Part shown: positions 8,526-15,612 of the stretch, piece after piece
Layout: the number at the start of each line of letters is the position of its first letter
Numbering within the stretch: position 1 is the stretch's first letter
Origin: Rhodococcus sp. OK302
GTDB taxonomy: Bacteria; Actinomycetota; Actinomycetes; Mycobacteriales; Mycobacteriaceae
DNA: 64,000 nt
NCBI RefSeq assembly: GCF_002245895.1
Contig: NZ_NPJZ01000001.1
Coordinates: forward strand, 1,103,001-1,167,000
Direction of reading: 5' to 3'
Made by a program: the position numbers and the translations under genes
Notes under the pieces: generated by a model
What the model was told of the DNA's origin: nothing
The model's database searches: none
The model's input: the letters and a program-made list of their open reading frames with translations, nothing else

Positions 8526-9179
8526 CTAGCGCACGCCGAGGCGCGCAAGCAGATCTGCTTCGACGCCGTCGAGTTCGGTAGCGATGGCGTGGTGCGCAGC
8601 CTTGCGTCGTGCCTGCGGCATCTGCTCGGATGCCCGAACTGCGGTGCTCAGATCGCTCAGACGCTCACGGATTGCCGCGGCAAAACGCTGTGTCTCGGCA
8701 TCGTTCGGCTTGTGGCTCAGGATTTCGGTGACCGAACTTTCGGCTCCCGCGATCCGGGCGCTGAGTTTGGCACCGTGCCCGGTGTAATCGCCCAATTGGT
8801 CGACGGCAATGCCCATCTTCTGAGCTCGAGCAGTGTCCAACTGGCCACGAATGGTGGTTGCCGCTCGATAAACGATCGGCAGCAGAACTGGTGCCAAGAG
8901 GCGAGCGACACCGAGGTACTTACGGACCTTGGCGACGGTCAGGCCCTGGTTCGCGGCAGCCTTTTCCTGGGCTTTCAGTGTTGCGAGCTGGGCTTTCTCG
9001 ATCTTGTGCGTCGAGTCGATTTCGGTCTTTTCCAGCTTTTTGATCGACTTGGTCTCGACCTTATCGCGCTTGCGCTGGCTCTTGGCGTTGAGTTTTGCCT
9101 CGACCTCAGCCTTGTGCTTGAGAGCCTTCGCCTCTGCCTTGCGGGTGGCACGAGACTTCCGCTTCTTGAACAACCCCAT
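8526..9179 (-). CDS. Basic coiled-coil protein, DUF6474-like
   Basis: A 217-residue cytosolic protein. I use the ATG complementary to 9177-9179 (MGLFKKRKSR); the open frame extends upstream to 9404 but that part lacks coding character. Residues 1-75 are extremely Lys/Arg/Glu-rich and predicted to form a long charged helix; 80-110 hold a hydrophobic stretch (YLGVARLLAPVLLPIVY) that may touch the membrane; the rest is helical. It resembles the actinobacterial DUF6474 group, of unknown function. It is the first gene of the leftward run that continues into the copper genes, and is divergent from the nuclease gene at 9268. Confidence 0.7.
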   Translation of the reverse strand: MGLFKKRKSRATRKAEAKALKHKAEVEAKLNAKSQRKRDKVETKSIKKLEKTEIDSTHKIEKAQLATLKAQEKAAANQGLTVAKVRKYLGVARLLAPVLLPIVYRAATTIRGQLDTARAQKMGIAVDQLGDYTGHGAKLSARIAGAESSVTEILSHKPNDAETQRFAAAIRERLSDLSTAVRASEQMPQARRKAAHHAIATELDGVEADLLARLGVR

Positions 9180-9267
9180 CGAAAAGGACCCCGTTTCCAG
9201 GTGTTTGTGCGCTGCCAGGTACCTGCGCTTCGGCTTCAGCCTAGGGGAGCACATAATCTTCGTCATC

Positions 9268-10860
9268 GTGTGTTCCGATAACAACCTCGCGCCCAAGCTC
9301 CCGCTGATCGATTCGGGAGCGTTGACTCGTTGCCGCCACCGGGTCCGTCTCGACGGACTATTTCCGGGGAAGTCGGCGTCGGAACCTGTCGATACCGGAG
9401 TCAAGCAACGTCAGGAATCGGCGATCGCCAAGCGCGCCGAGATCGCGGATCTCGTGATCAGCGCGGATCCGGAGCGGTGGGTGCGCATCGATTCCGACCA
9501 GTCCACGGCAGCGCAGGCCCGCGACACCCTCGCGGCCTGTGAGGCCGGCGCCGACAGAATCTGGGGCGCGGTGCTGCCCGTCGAGCGCGACACCGGGCGC
9601 AAGGGTCGTTGCGAAATGCTCATCCGCGACGTCGACGGTGGCGGCTACATCCCGGTGATCGTCGTCAACCACAAAGTCACCGATCCCGGGCAGGGCGCAA
9701 TCACGTCGGGATTGTTCGAGTGGGAGCCCGAGACGGATCCGAAGCGCAAGGTCCGAAGCCAGGTCCGCGACCAGATGCGTGTCGCCCAGGTTTATCGAAT
9801 GCTCGAGCGCCGGGGACTGGCGAGTCCGTCGTTGCAAGCCGGTGCCGTCGGCTACAACGGCGACTGCATTCTCGTGTACGACCTGAGTGCGATTCTCGAG
9901 GACTACGACGAGCGTTACGACGACAGAATTGCCGTGGCGCGCGGTGAGATCTTGACCTCGCCTTCGCAGATCAGTGAGTGCAAATCGTGCCCGTGGTGGA
10001 CGGAATGCAAGCAAGAATTGGTTCGCAATCGGGATGTCAGTCTGGTGGCCGTCGGCTCGCGGGCCGAGCTGCTGCGTGACGCCGGGTGCAACACCATCGA
10101 TCAACTTGCCGCGTGGGAAGGCGAGCCGCTCGAGGATTGGCCGCACGGGAACTTCGACGACGCCGTCGTGATCGCGAAAGCCTGGCTGGTGGGCGCTCCG
10201 TTGGTGCGACGCTTCGAGGAAATTTCGGTGACTCGCGCCGATATCGAAATCGATGTCGACATGGAGAGCTACCAGGAGCACGGTGCCTACCTGTGGGGGA
10301 CTTTGCTCAATGTTGGTGGCTTCTCGATGTATCGAGGTTTCGCGACGTGGGATCCGTTGCCGACGCGTGACGAGGCGCGGTCGTTCGCCGAATTCTGGGG
10401 TTGGTTGATGGCGGAGCGTGCTGCTGCTGCTGCTTCCGGTAAAACCTTTGCCGCATACTGCTATTCGCGATCAGCTGAGGACAAGTGGTTGTTGGATTCG
10501 GCTCGAAGATTTGCCGGAGAACCGGGCATACCAACCAAAGACGAGATCCGAGAGTTCATCGACAGCCCACAATGGGTGGATATCTATCAGGCAGTCAGCG
10601 ATCAGTTCATCTGCCCAGAAGGTAAGGGGCTCAAGAAGGTTGCTCCGGTTGCAGGATTCAATTGGCGTGACGCCGAGGCCGGCGGCGAGGCGTCCATGGC
10701 CTGGTACCGCGAAGCAGTCGGTTACGACGGAGAGCCCGACGAGTCGCAACGGACACGGATCCTGCAGTACAACGAGGACGACGTCATCGCCACCAAGGTC
10801 CTACGTGAATGGATGACTGATCGTGCGGTGAAGGAGATTCCCTTGGCGTCGGATCTCTGA
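9268..10860 (+). CDS. TM0106-type RecB-like nuclease with RNase H-like domain
   Basis: About 530 residues if started at the GTG at 9268; the open frame reaches back to 8929, but that part overlaps the divergent gene. The first half resembles the RecB/Cas4-type PD-(D/E)XK fold of TM0106 proteins and contains the compact cysteine cluster CKSCPWWTEC. The second half, from about residue 320, has DVDMESYQEHGAYLWGTLL, matching the acidic first motif of the YprB-like RNase H fold, and ends with NEDDVIATKVLREW, a DEDD-type closing motif. Family members are putative exonucleases of unknown substrate. The start codon is the least certain part, as no good ribosome site is close to it. Confidence 0.75.
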   Translation: MCSDNNLAPKLPLIDSGALTRCRHRVRLDGLFPGKSASEPVDTGVKQRQESAIAKRAEIADLVISADPERWVRIDSDQSTAAQARDTLAACEAGADRIWGAVLPVERDTGRKGRCEMLIRDVDGGGYIPVIVVNHKVTDPGQGAITSGLFEWEPETDPKRKVRSQVRDQMRVAQVYRMLERRGLASPSLQAGAVGYNGDCILVYDLSAILEDYDERYDDRIAVARGEILTSPSQISECKSCPWWTECKQELVRNRDVSLVAVGSRAELLRDAGCNTIDQLAAWEGEPLEDWPHGNFDDAVVIAKAWLVGAPLVRRFEEISVTRADIEIDVDMESYQEHGAYLWGTLLNVGGFSMYRGFATWDPLPTRDEARSFAEFWGWLMAERAAAAASGKTFAAYCYSRSAEDKWLLDSARRFAGEPGIPTKDEIREFIDSPQWVDIYQAVSDQFICPEGKGLKKVAPVAGFNWRDAEAGGEASMAWYREAVGYDGEPDESQRTRILQYNEDDVIATKVLREWMTDRAVKEIPLASDL

Positions 10861-10934
10861 ACTCGACCGTTCGTCCTATACTGGGCGACATTGTGCGAGT
10901 CGGGGGGTCTGGCTCGTAAGTCCGAGGGGGGCTT

Positions 10935-11372
10935 GTGGGTACGTTTGCGGCAGATATCGCGGAACTCGAAAAGCTGGGCGGTGTTCTGCACGGGCTCGCT
11001 GACGAAGCAGCGCAGCTGTCGGTGGGTCCGCCAGCCGGTGGCGCCTCGGGCGTGAATGGTTCATTCGGCTCCTGGTTCAACAGCAATTCGATGCCGTCCG
11101 AGCCTCTGCCATTCACACCGATGTTCGGAGACCCATCGGCTGGGTCTTCCTCGAGTGTGCTCAGCTCCTATCTCGAAGCCTCATCCATCTCGTCTGAGCT
11201 CATCGACGGTGTATTGGTTCCTTCGTTGACAGAGCGGCTCGGCGAGGCCGGCGACATCATGGTCAACGTTGCTGAACAATTTCGAAGCCGCGACGAGCAG
11301 TCGGCTGCAGATCTGGCCACTACGTACACCTCTGCAACCGGTGACTGGAACACTCAGGATTCCATCGAATGA
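10935..11372 (+). CDS. EspC-like type VII secretion target
   Basis: A 145-residue protein starting at GTG 10935, with a GAGGGGGG ribosome site just upstream. The N-terminal helix (TFAADIAELEKLGGVLHGLADEAA) matches the short EspC/DUF2580 class of ESX-associated secreted proteins: no signal peptide, helix, Gly/Ser/Pro-rich middle, second helix near residues 85-125. Its stop overlaps the start of the 760-residue WXG-like protein by 4 bases, so the two are translated together, as expected for co-secreted partners of a type VII system. No secretion machinery is in this window. Family assignment is from helix pattern and context, not a full alignment. Confidence 0.65.
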   Translation: MGTFAADIAELEKLGGVLHGLADEAAQLSVGPPAGGASGVNGSFGSWFNSNSMPSEPLPFTPMFGDPSAGSSSSVLSSYLEASSISSELIDGVLVPSLTERLGEAGDIMVNVAEQFRSRDEQSAADLATTYTSATGDWNTQDSIE

Positions 11373-13651
11373 CCCCGACGCGCGCGCAGCTCAACTCGTG
11401 GGATCCGGCCGCCCTGAACACTATTGCCGATTCATGGACTTCTTTGGGCAGCAAGGCAGAGGACCTGTTCGCCAGGTATCTCAGCAGTGTGACGATGATC
11501 AACGGTAACTACTGGGAAGGGAAGACTGCCGAAGCAGCTCAGGACAGAGCGGCCGCGGACAAAAAGACGGCCGGGGAGATTGCCGACGCACTCGAGGCTC
11601 TCGCAGCTACAGCGAGGAACGGCTACTACGAGATCGAATCTCCCTTGAGGGATGCCCGTTTGGCAATCGATACAGCGGCTAGCAACAATTTCTCGGTCTC
11701 TGAATCCCTTGTGCTCACTGACTCGAGCGCAGAACCGGACGCCGCTCGCGTGGCGTTGATGCAGGAATGTCAACGTGAACTTACCGACAAGGCAAATGCG
11801 GCAGAAACAGCCGACAACGACCTCCGAAGTTCCCTGGCAGCTGCGCGTGACGGATTGCGGGTGAAATTCACTTCGGCAGCTACGTCGGGTGGACAACAGG
11901 GTAAGAGTGATTTTGATGCGATGGCCAAGCATCCGGAGTCGATGACGCCGGAGCAACTGCAGCGGATTTCGGAAAGCGGGCACTTGACGCCGGAGCAGGC
12001 TGCTGCATTGGAACGCGGTGATACCGCGACAATTCCGGCTTCGCAGATGGAATACCTCAACCAACTCAGTCGGTCGCTGGACGGCAAATCGCCTCAGCAG
12101 ATCGAAGACCTGCTCTCGAAACTGCCACCGGATGCGCGGGCGTCGGTCGCCAACTCGTTGCAGATTCTCTCCAACGAGCACGTGACCGCGTCGGTGGAAG
12201 GTGATTCCGAAATTCCGACGAAGGGCGGACTGGACGTACTGCCGGACAAGATGCGTGAATCGTTGACTCGGGATGACTTGGTTACGGGCGACTTCCAGGT
12301 CAGTGGCCAGAGCTTCATCCGTACAGTCGAACTCAATGGTGTTGCCGACAATCTGGCTATCGCTGACATCGTCGCGATGGGTGACGATCAATACAAGACC
12401 GGCAGTGAACTCGATAAGTCGCTGTTGGAGGTTGGTAGGCAGTATCTGAATGCGGAGGTCGCTCAGGAGCAGCTCAGGCCCTCTGAGCGAGCCGGCTTCT
12501 TTGCCGACGGGGGCAGTCCGGACAAGGGGCTCACCGAGCGGATCTTCGCCGCTGTGGGAGATGACAAGGTTGCTGTCGATGCTGCTGTGAACAATCCCGA
12601 GAACGGCAGTGATTTTGTGAAGGATGTGCTGTCGCACAACTGGACTGACGACGGCAAGGCTGCGTCGACGCTCTTCGATTTCCCGGATGGTGATGCCACG
12701 GTGGAGAATCCGAATGACCCGACGGATGTGGCGACGGCAACTCGTTCCGGCAGCATCATGTCAGCTGTTGGTGAGGCGGTCAGTACCGGCGATGCGTGGA
12801 AACTGTTGTCGAATGTTCCCGAAGCTGATCGTCAGTCGGTTGGTCAGCTCAATCCTGATTTGTTGCAGACAGTTTCGAGCAGTATGAGCCCGTATGTGTC
12901 CCATCTGGCTGGGGCAGTTCCTGAGAACCTTCCCGGTTTCGACACTGATGGATGGGCTGATCCGGACGGGATGCAGCATTACACTGGTTCGGCAAACGTG
13001 TTCGCGTTGATGAATACCGATGAAACAGCTGGGACGAATTTTACGCAAGCGGCGTATCAGGAGATGCTCGCGAAGCAGGGTGAGTATGCGCTGAACCCTA
13101 TGGGTGAAAGCGTAGTCAACAATTTGGATACTGCTGGAACCCTTGCCGGACTGGCTGATGTCGGGTTGCTTCGCGGCACCCAGGATGGTTACGACGATAC
13201 GGCAGCGCAGGCAGCCGAAATGTATGCGCGTAAGAACAATGCGTACGGTGCTTTGATGAGCCTCGGAACGTTGGGGATCGGCAACCTATCCGGCGGGGAT
13301 TACATCAATGCCATGCTCGGTGCCGGGGGAGATCCGTTGAAGGAGTCGATAATCGGTGCGCAACCTACAGGTGCTGATTCGGCTAAACTTTCAGGTTTCG
13401 ATTCAGCTAAACAGGCTTACAATATTTTGAATGCTGCGCCAGAATTGCCGCCTGAATTCAAGACCTACGATTGGGCATTCAATCATGACGGAACCTTGAA
13501 GTCATGGGATGATCTTCAGGTTTCGGCCGGGAATAATAAGGCTAAGTTAGGTGACATCAACACGATGTTCTCGACGTTCGGTCGTCCAAGCGATAGTCAT
13601 TATTCGAGAATGCAGGACAGCTATGACAAGGCGACATTCTATGATCACTAG
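11369..13651 (+). CDS. Large WXG100-like type VII-associated protein
   Basis: A 760-residue acidic protein without signal peptide. Residues 1-130 form a helical hairpin with W49-E-G51 at the turn (NYWEGKTAEAA) and a YYEIE segment fitting the YxxxD/E export signal. The rest is soluble and helical with short repeated motifs such as MTPEQLQRISESGHLTPEQ and SPQQIEDLLSKLPP, resembling the TPR-like regions annotated in large ESX-linked mycobacterial proteins. I see no recognisable C-terminal toxin motif. It sits between an EspC-like gene (4-base overlap) and a lipoprotein gene whose start overlaps its end. A 132-base part (12011-12142) recurs at 14475-14606. Function unknown; secreted effector or structural protein are both possible. 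Confidence 0.6.
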   Translation: MTPTRAQLNSWDPAALNTIADSWTSLGSKAEDLFARYLSSVTMINGNYWEGKTAEAAQDRAAADKKTAGEIADALEALAATARNGYYEIESPLRDARLAIDTAASNNFSVSESLVLTDSSAEPDAARVALMQECQRELTDKANAAETADNDLRSSLAAARDGLRVKFTSAATSGGQQGKSDFDAMAKHPESMTPEQLQRISESGHLTPEQAAALERGDTATIPASQMEYLNQLSRSLDGKSPQQIEDLLSKLPPDARASVANSLQILSNEHVTASVEGDSEIPTKGGLDVLPDKMRESLTRDDLVTGDFQVSGQSFIRTVELNGVADNLAIADIVAMGDDQYKTGSELDKSLLEVGRQYLNAEVAQEQLRPSERAGFFADGGSPDKGLTERIFAAVGDDKVAVDAAVNNPENGSDFVKDVLSHNWTDDGKAASTLFDFPDGDATVENPNDPTDVATATRSGSIMSAVGEAVSTGDAWKLLSNVPEADRQSVGQLNPDLLQTVSSSMSPYVSHLAGAVPENLPGFDTDGWADPDGMQHYTGSANVFALMNTDETAGTNFTQAAYQEMLAKQGEYALNPMGESVVNNLDTAGTLAGLADVGLLRGTQDGYDDTAAQAAEMYARKNNAYGALMSLGTLGIGNLSGGDYINAMLGAGGDPLKESIIGAQPTGADSAKLSGFDSAKQAYNILNAAPELPPEFKTYDWAFNHDGTLKSWDDLQVSAGNNKAKLGDINTMFSTFGRPSDSHYSRMQDSYDKATFYDH
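12011..12142 (+). repeat. Source copy of a 132-base duplication (partner 14475-14606)
   Basis: This stretch of the WXG-like gene matches 14475-14606 without gaps and with 5 mismatches by my count (about 96 percent), and both copies are in an open frame reading ASQMEYLNQLSRSLDG. An adjacent 19-base piece, 12241-12259, also reappears next to the downstream copy but inverted. Confidence 0.9.
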
Positions 13652-14423
13652 ACGTGTGATGGCGGCGGCCGTAGCCCTGGTATGTGCGGCATCTACAACA
13701 GCATGTGGTGGTGACTCACCTGCAGTTTCTGTCGATATTGCGACGGTCTTGCCATTTCCCTACACGACTGTGTGGTCGGCTGATCCTGGTATCGATTTGA
13801 TCGGACGCGGTGCGGAATTGATTCGTGTTGCCGAGGAATCTATTGAATACACTTTCGCTGCCGGGCCTGAAACTACCTATCCGGGTTATTTTGATGCGGT
13901 TCGTGACAGTAATAGCTGGATTACTCCCGGAAATCCAGGTTTCCGCACCGAAGGGGGGACGAACTATGGACGCGTACATACCTGGTTTCGGCATGTAGTT
14001 GATTACTCGGTGAATTCGAATTCAGTATCGGCCACAGTGTGTAGCTATCGGTTATTTCAGAAACCGAGCGAAAGGCCAGGGGAGGCCGTTCTTTCTGATT
14101 CTGTACGGATCACTTTGGTGAATGCTGCGGAACTTCCGGGCAAGCCGGGGATTGTAGATACCGATGTGGATGGTCATGATCCTCGTGCGCAACGGCCGCC
14201 GGTGTGGAATGTTTTCGGAAACTGGAAAATCACCGAGTACACATCGATTCGGAGTGACGCGATCCCGCAGCAGTGTATCGATTGGTGGAAACTGGAATTT
14301 CCGATGTTTACCACAAGTTTTTCCGGGAGCAGAGCATTGAGGTCACCTCCCGGCTATGTCATGCCGACGATGCCGATGGCCGTGCAGTATCCGGAGTGGA
14401 TCGGTCCAACTGATGTGTCGTAG
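13623..14423 (+). CDS. Putative lipoprotein paired with the WXG-like protein
   Basis: A 266-residue exported protein. The ATG at 13623 has an AGGACAG ribosome site; ATG 13641 is an alternative. The N-terminus (basic, then AAAVALVCAASTTAC-GG) looks like a lipoprotein signal with Cys28 as the lipidated residue, though the -3 position is Thr rather than Leu. The mature part has TTVWSADPGIDLIGRGAEL and a beta-rich domain with two further cysteines (ATVCSYRL and QQCIDWW). No family is recognised. The gene starts inside the end of the 760-residue gene, so the pair is coupled. Remnants of at least three related copies lie directly downstream. An immunity or receptor role for the secreted partner is a hypothesis only. 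Confidence 0.65.
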   Translation: MTRRHSMITRRVMAAAVALVCAASTTACGGDSPAVSVDIATVLPFPYTTVWSADPGIDLIGRGAELIRVAEESIEYTFAAGPETTYPGYFDAVRDSNSWITPGNPGFRTEGGTNYGRVHTWFRHVVDYSVNSNSVSATVCSYRLFQKPSERPGEAVLSDSVRITLVNAAELPGKPGIVDTDVDGHDPRAQRPPVWNVFGNWKITEYTSIRSDAIPQQCIDWWKLEFPMFTTSFSGSRALRSPPGYVMPTMPMAVQYPEWIGPTDVS

Positions 14424-14435
14424 TCGGCTGCGAAA

Positions 14436-14747
14436 GTGATTGCAGAGGTACGTATTTCGTCGGCTTCTCGGCTGGAATGTGGTGATACCGCGGCAATTCC
14501 GGCTTCGCAGATGGAATACCTCAACCAACTCAGTCGGTCGCTGGACGGCAAAACGCCTCAGCAGATCGAGGACCTGCTCTCGAAACTGCCACCGGATGCG
14601 CGGGCGTTCACGCATCTTGTCCGGCCGCGGGGCGGAACTGATGAGAGCAGGCATACTGCACGGCTTGATGGATCGGGAGATTCCTTGCAGCAGTCCATTA
14701 TTGGGAAGAAGCCGAGTGCTGTGCCGCAACGATGCTCAAGATGCTGA
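14436..14747 (+). pseudogene. Mosaic remnant of WXG-like and lipoprotein genes
   Basis: A patchwork of pieces related to the two genes upstream. 14475-14606 is a near-identical copy of 12011-12142. 14607-14625 (TTCACGCATCTTGTCCGGC) is the exact reverse complement of 12241-12259. Around 14623-14649 the sequence encodes GRGAELMRA, matching GRGAELIRV of the lipoprotein. Around 14676-14714 it encodes GDSLQQSIIGKKP, matching GDPLKESIIGAQP of the large protein. The pieces are in different frames, no start or signal survives, so this is debris of rearranged paralogous cassettes rather than a working gene. Confidence 0.8.
14475..14606 (+). repeat. Downstream copy of the 132-base duplication
   Basis: Gap-free match to 12011-12142 with 5 substitutions (two in one codon). 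It ends exactly where the inverted 19-base segment begins, so the junction records at least one inversion after, or during, duplication. Confidence 0.9.
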
Positions 14748-14765
14748 GTGGTAAGCAGGTAAACA

Positions 14766-15300
14766 TGTTCGGCTTGGGCGACTCTGTCAATTTCCGTAGT
14801 TCTGATCGTATCTTCCTGTGGTACATCAGACTCCGGCGGTGTCGATACGGCCGACAGAGTTCCGGTGTCCGATCGCTTTGCGCCGCATGTGTGGTCTGAG
14901 GATGCTGATATCGACTTGTTCTCTCGCGGATCGGAGTTGTTGCGCACTGCGTACGAGGCGGGCTATTACTGGCCTGTCATTCACGAGGTCGATGATTTTT
15001 TCCCTGGGTAAACCAAATCGCTCGGACATGGTCGTAATATATTCGGCAACACCAGATTTGAAAACAGATCGGAGTTTTTAGCTCCAGTCGAGCAGACGGA
15101 ATTTACTCATATCACCAACTATTCGGCAACCGATACCACTGTCTCCGGCACGATCTGCATCTACTGGGTCCGTACCACGACTGCCACAAGTGGATCGGTG
15201 AGAGGCCGCGGGTCTGCCGGGTGTGACCGATTCCGATCCGGGGCGCGGCGAGCTTGGCGCCCGAAATGATTTCGAGGGTGGGGATTTCGTCAGTAGTAGC
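14766..15300 (+). pseudogene. Degenerate paralogue of the upstream lipoprotein
   Basis: In the frame beginning at 14766 the sequence reads a hydrophobic segment ending LIVSSCGTSDS (lipobox Cys at 14817), then DRFAPHVWSEDADIDLFSRGSELLRTAYEAG, which lines up with TTVWSADPGIDLIGRGAELIRVAEES of the intact lipoprotein. A TAA at 15009 interrupts it; the same frame continues beyond the stop with EFTHITNYSATDTTVSGTI, matching the beta-rich domain (VVDYSVNSNSVSATV). Near 15195 homology shifts frame (AAGLPGVTDSDPG against AAELPGKPGIVDTD). No ATG/GTG start remains. Nonsense plus frameshift make this a pseudogene. Confidence 0.8.
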
Positions 15301-15354
15301 CATGACATGAAACTCCGGCGCTTGGGCCTGATGCCGCGTATTTCGGAGATTCTG

Positions 15355-15387
15355 TACACAACAGTGCGGTCGGCTGATCCGAGTGCA
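15355..15387 (+). pseudogene. Third lipoprotein fragment
   Basis: Encodes YTTVRSADPS, matching YTTVWSADPG of the intact lipoprotein (13761-13787), after the end of the larger pseudogene and therefore from a further copy. 15390-15560 has no reading frame I can support. Confidence 0.55.
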
Positions 15388-15612
15388 AGGACGGACTGCC
15401 CTGATGGCGGAATTCGTGGGCTCTGATAGTGGAAGCCGGATCGCGGCGGCTTTCGACAGCAGTGTGTACCGAGACCGCCAAAGGTCTCAATTTGGTTGAT
15501 ATGTCCGGGTTTCGGGTATAGATGTAACTTTCGGGACCGCAATTGGTCAGAGGTCTGGAACACTACTTCCGTAGGCGCCTGTGTTGGTAGCTGCGTAGGG
15601 GAGGGCTGTTGA

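Noticed and set aside
11432..12637. 401-codon antisense frame over the WXG-like gene
   Set aside because: The plus strand has coupled starts and WXG features; the antisense product is Arg/Ser-rich without fold or start signal.
12241..14625. Inverted 19-mer pair considered as insertion-sequence ends or attachment sites
   Set aside because: One member is internal to an intact gene and the other abuts a direct duplication; no transposase or target duplication is present.
15112..15303. Minus-strand frame beginning MATTDEIPTLEIISG
   Set aside because: Looks protein-like at first, but the plus strand there aligns with the lipoprotein pseudogene in a shifted frame.
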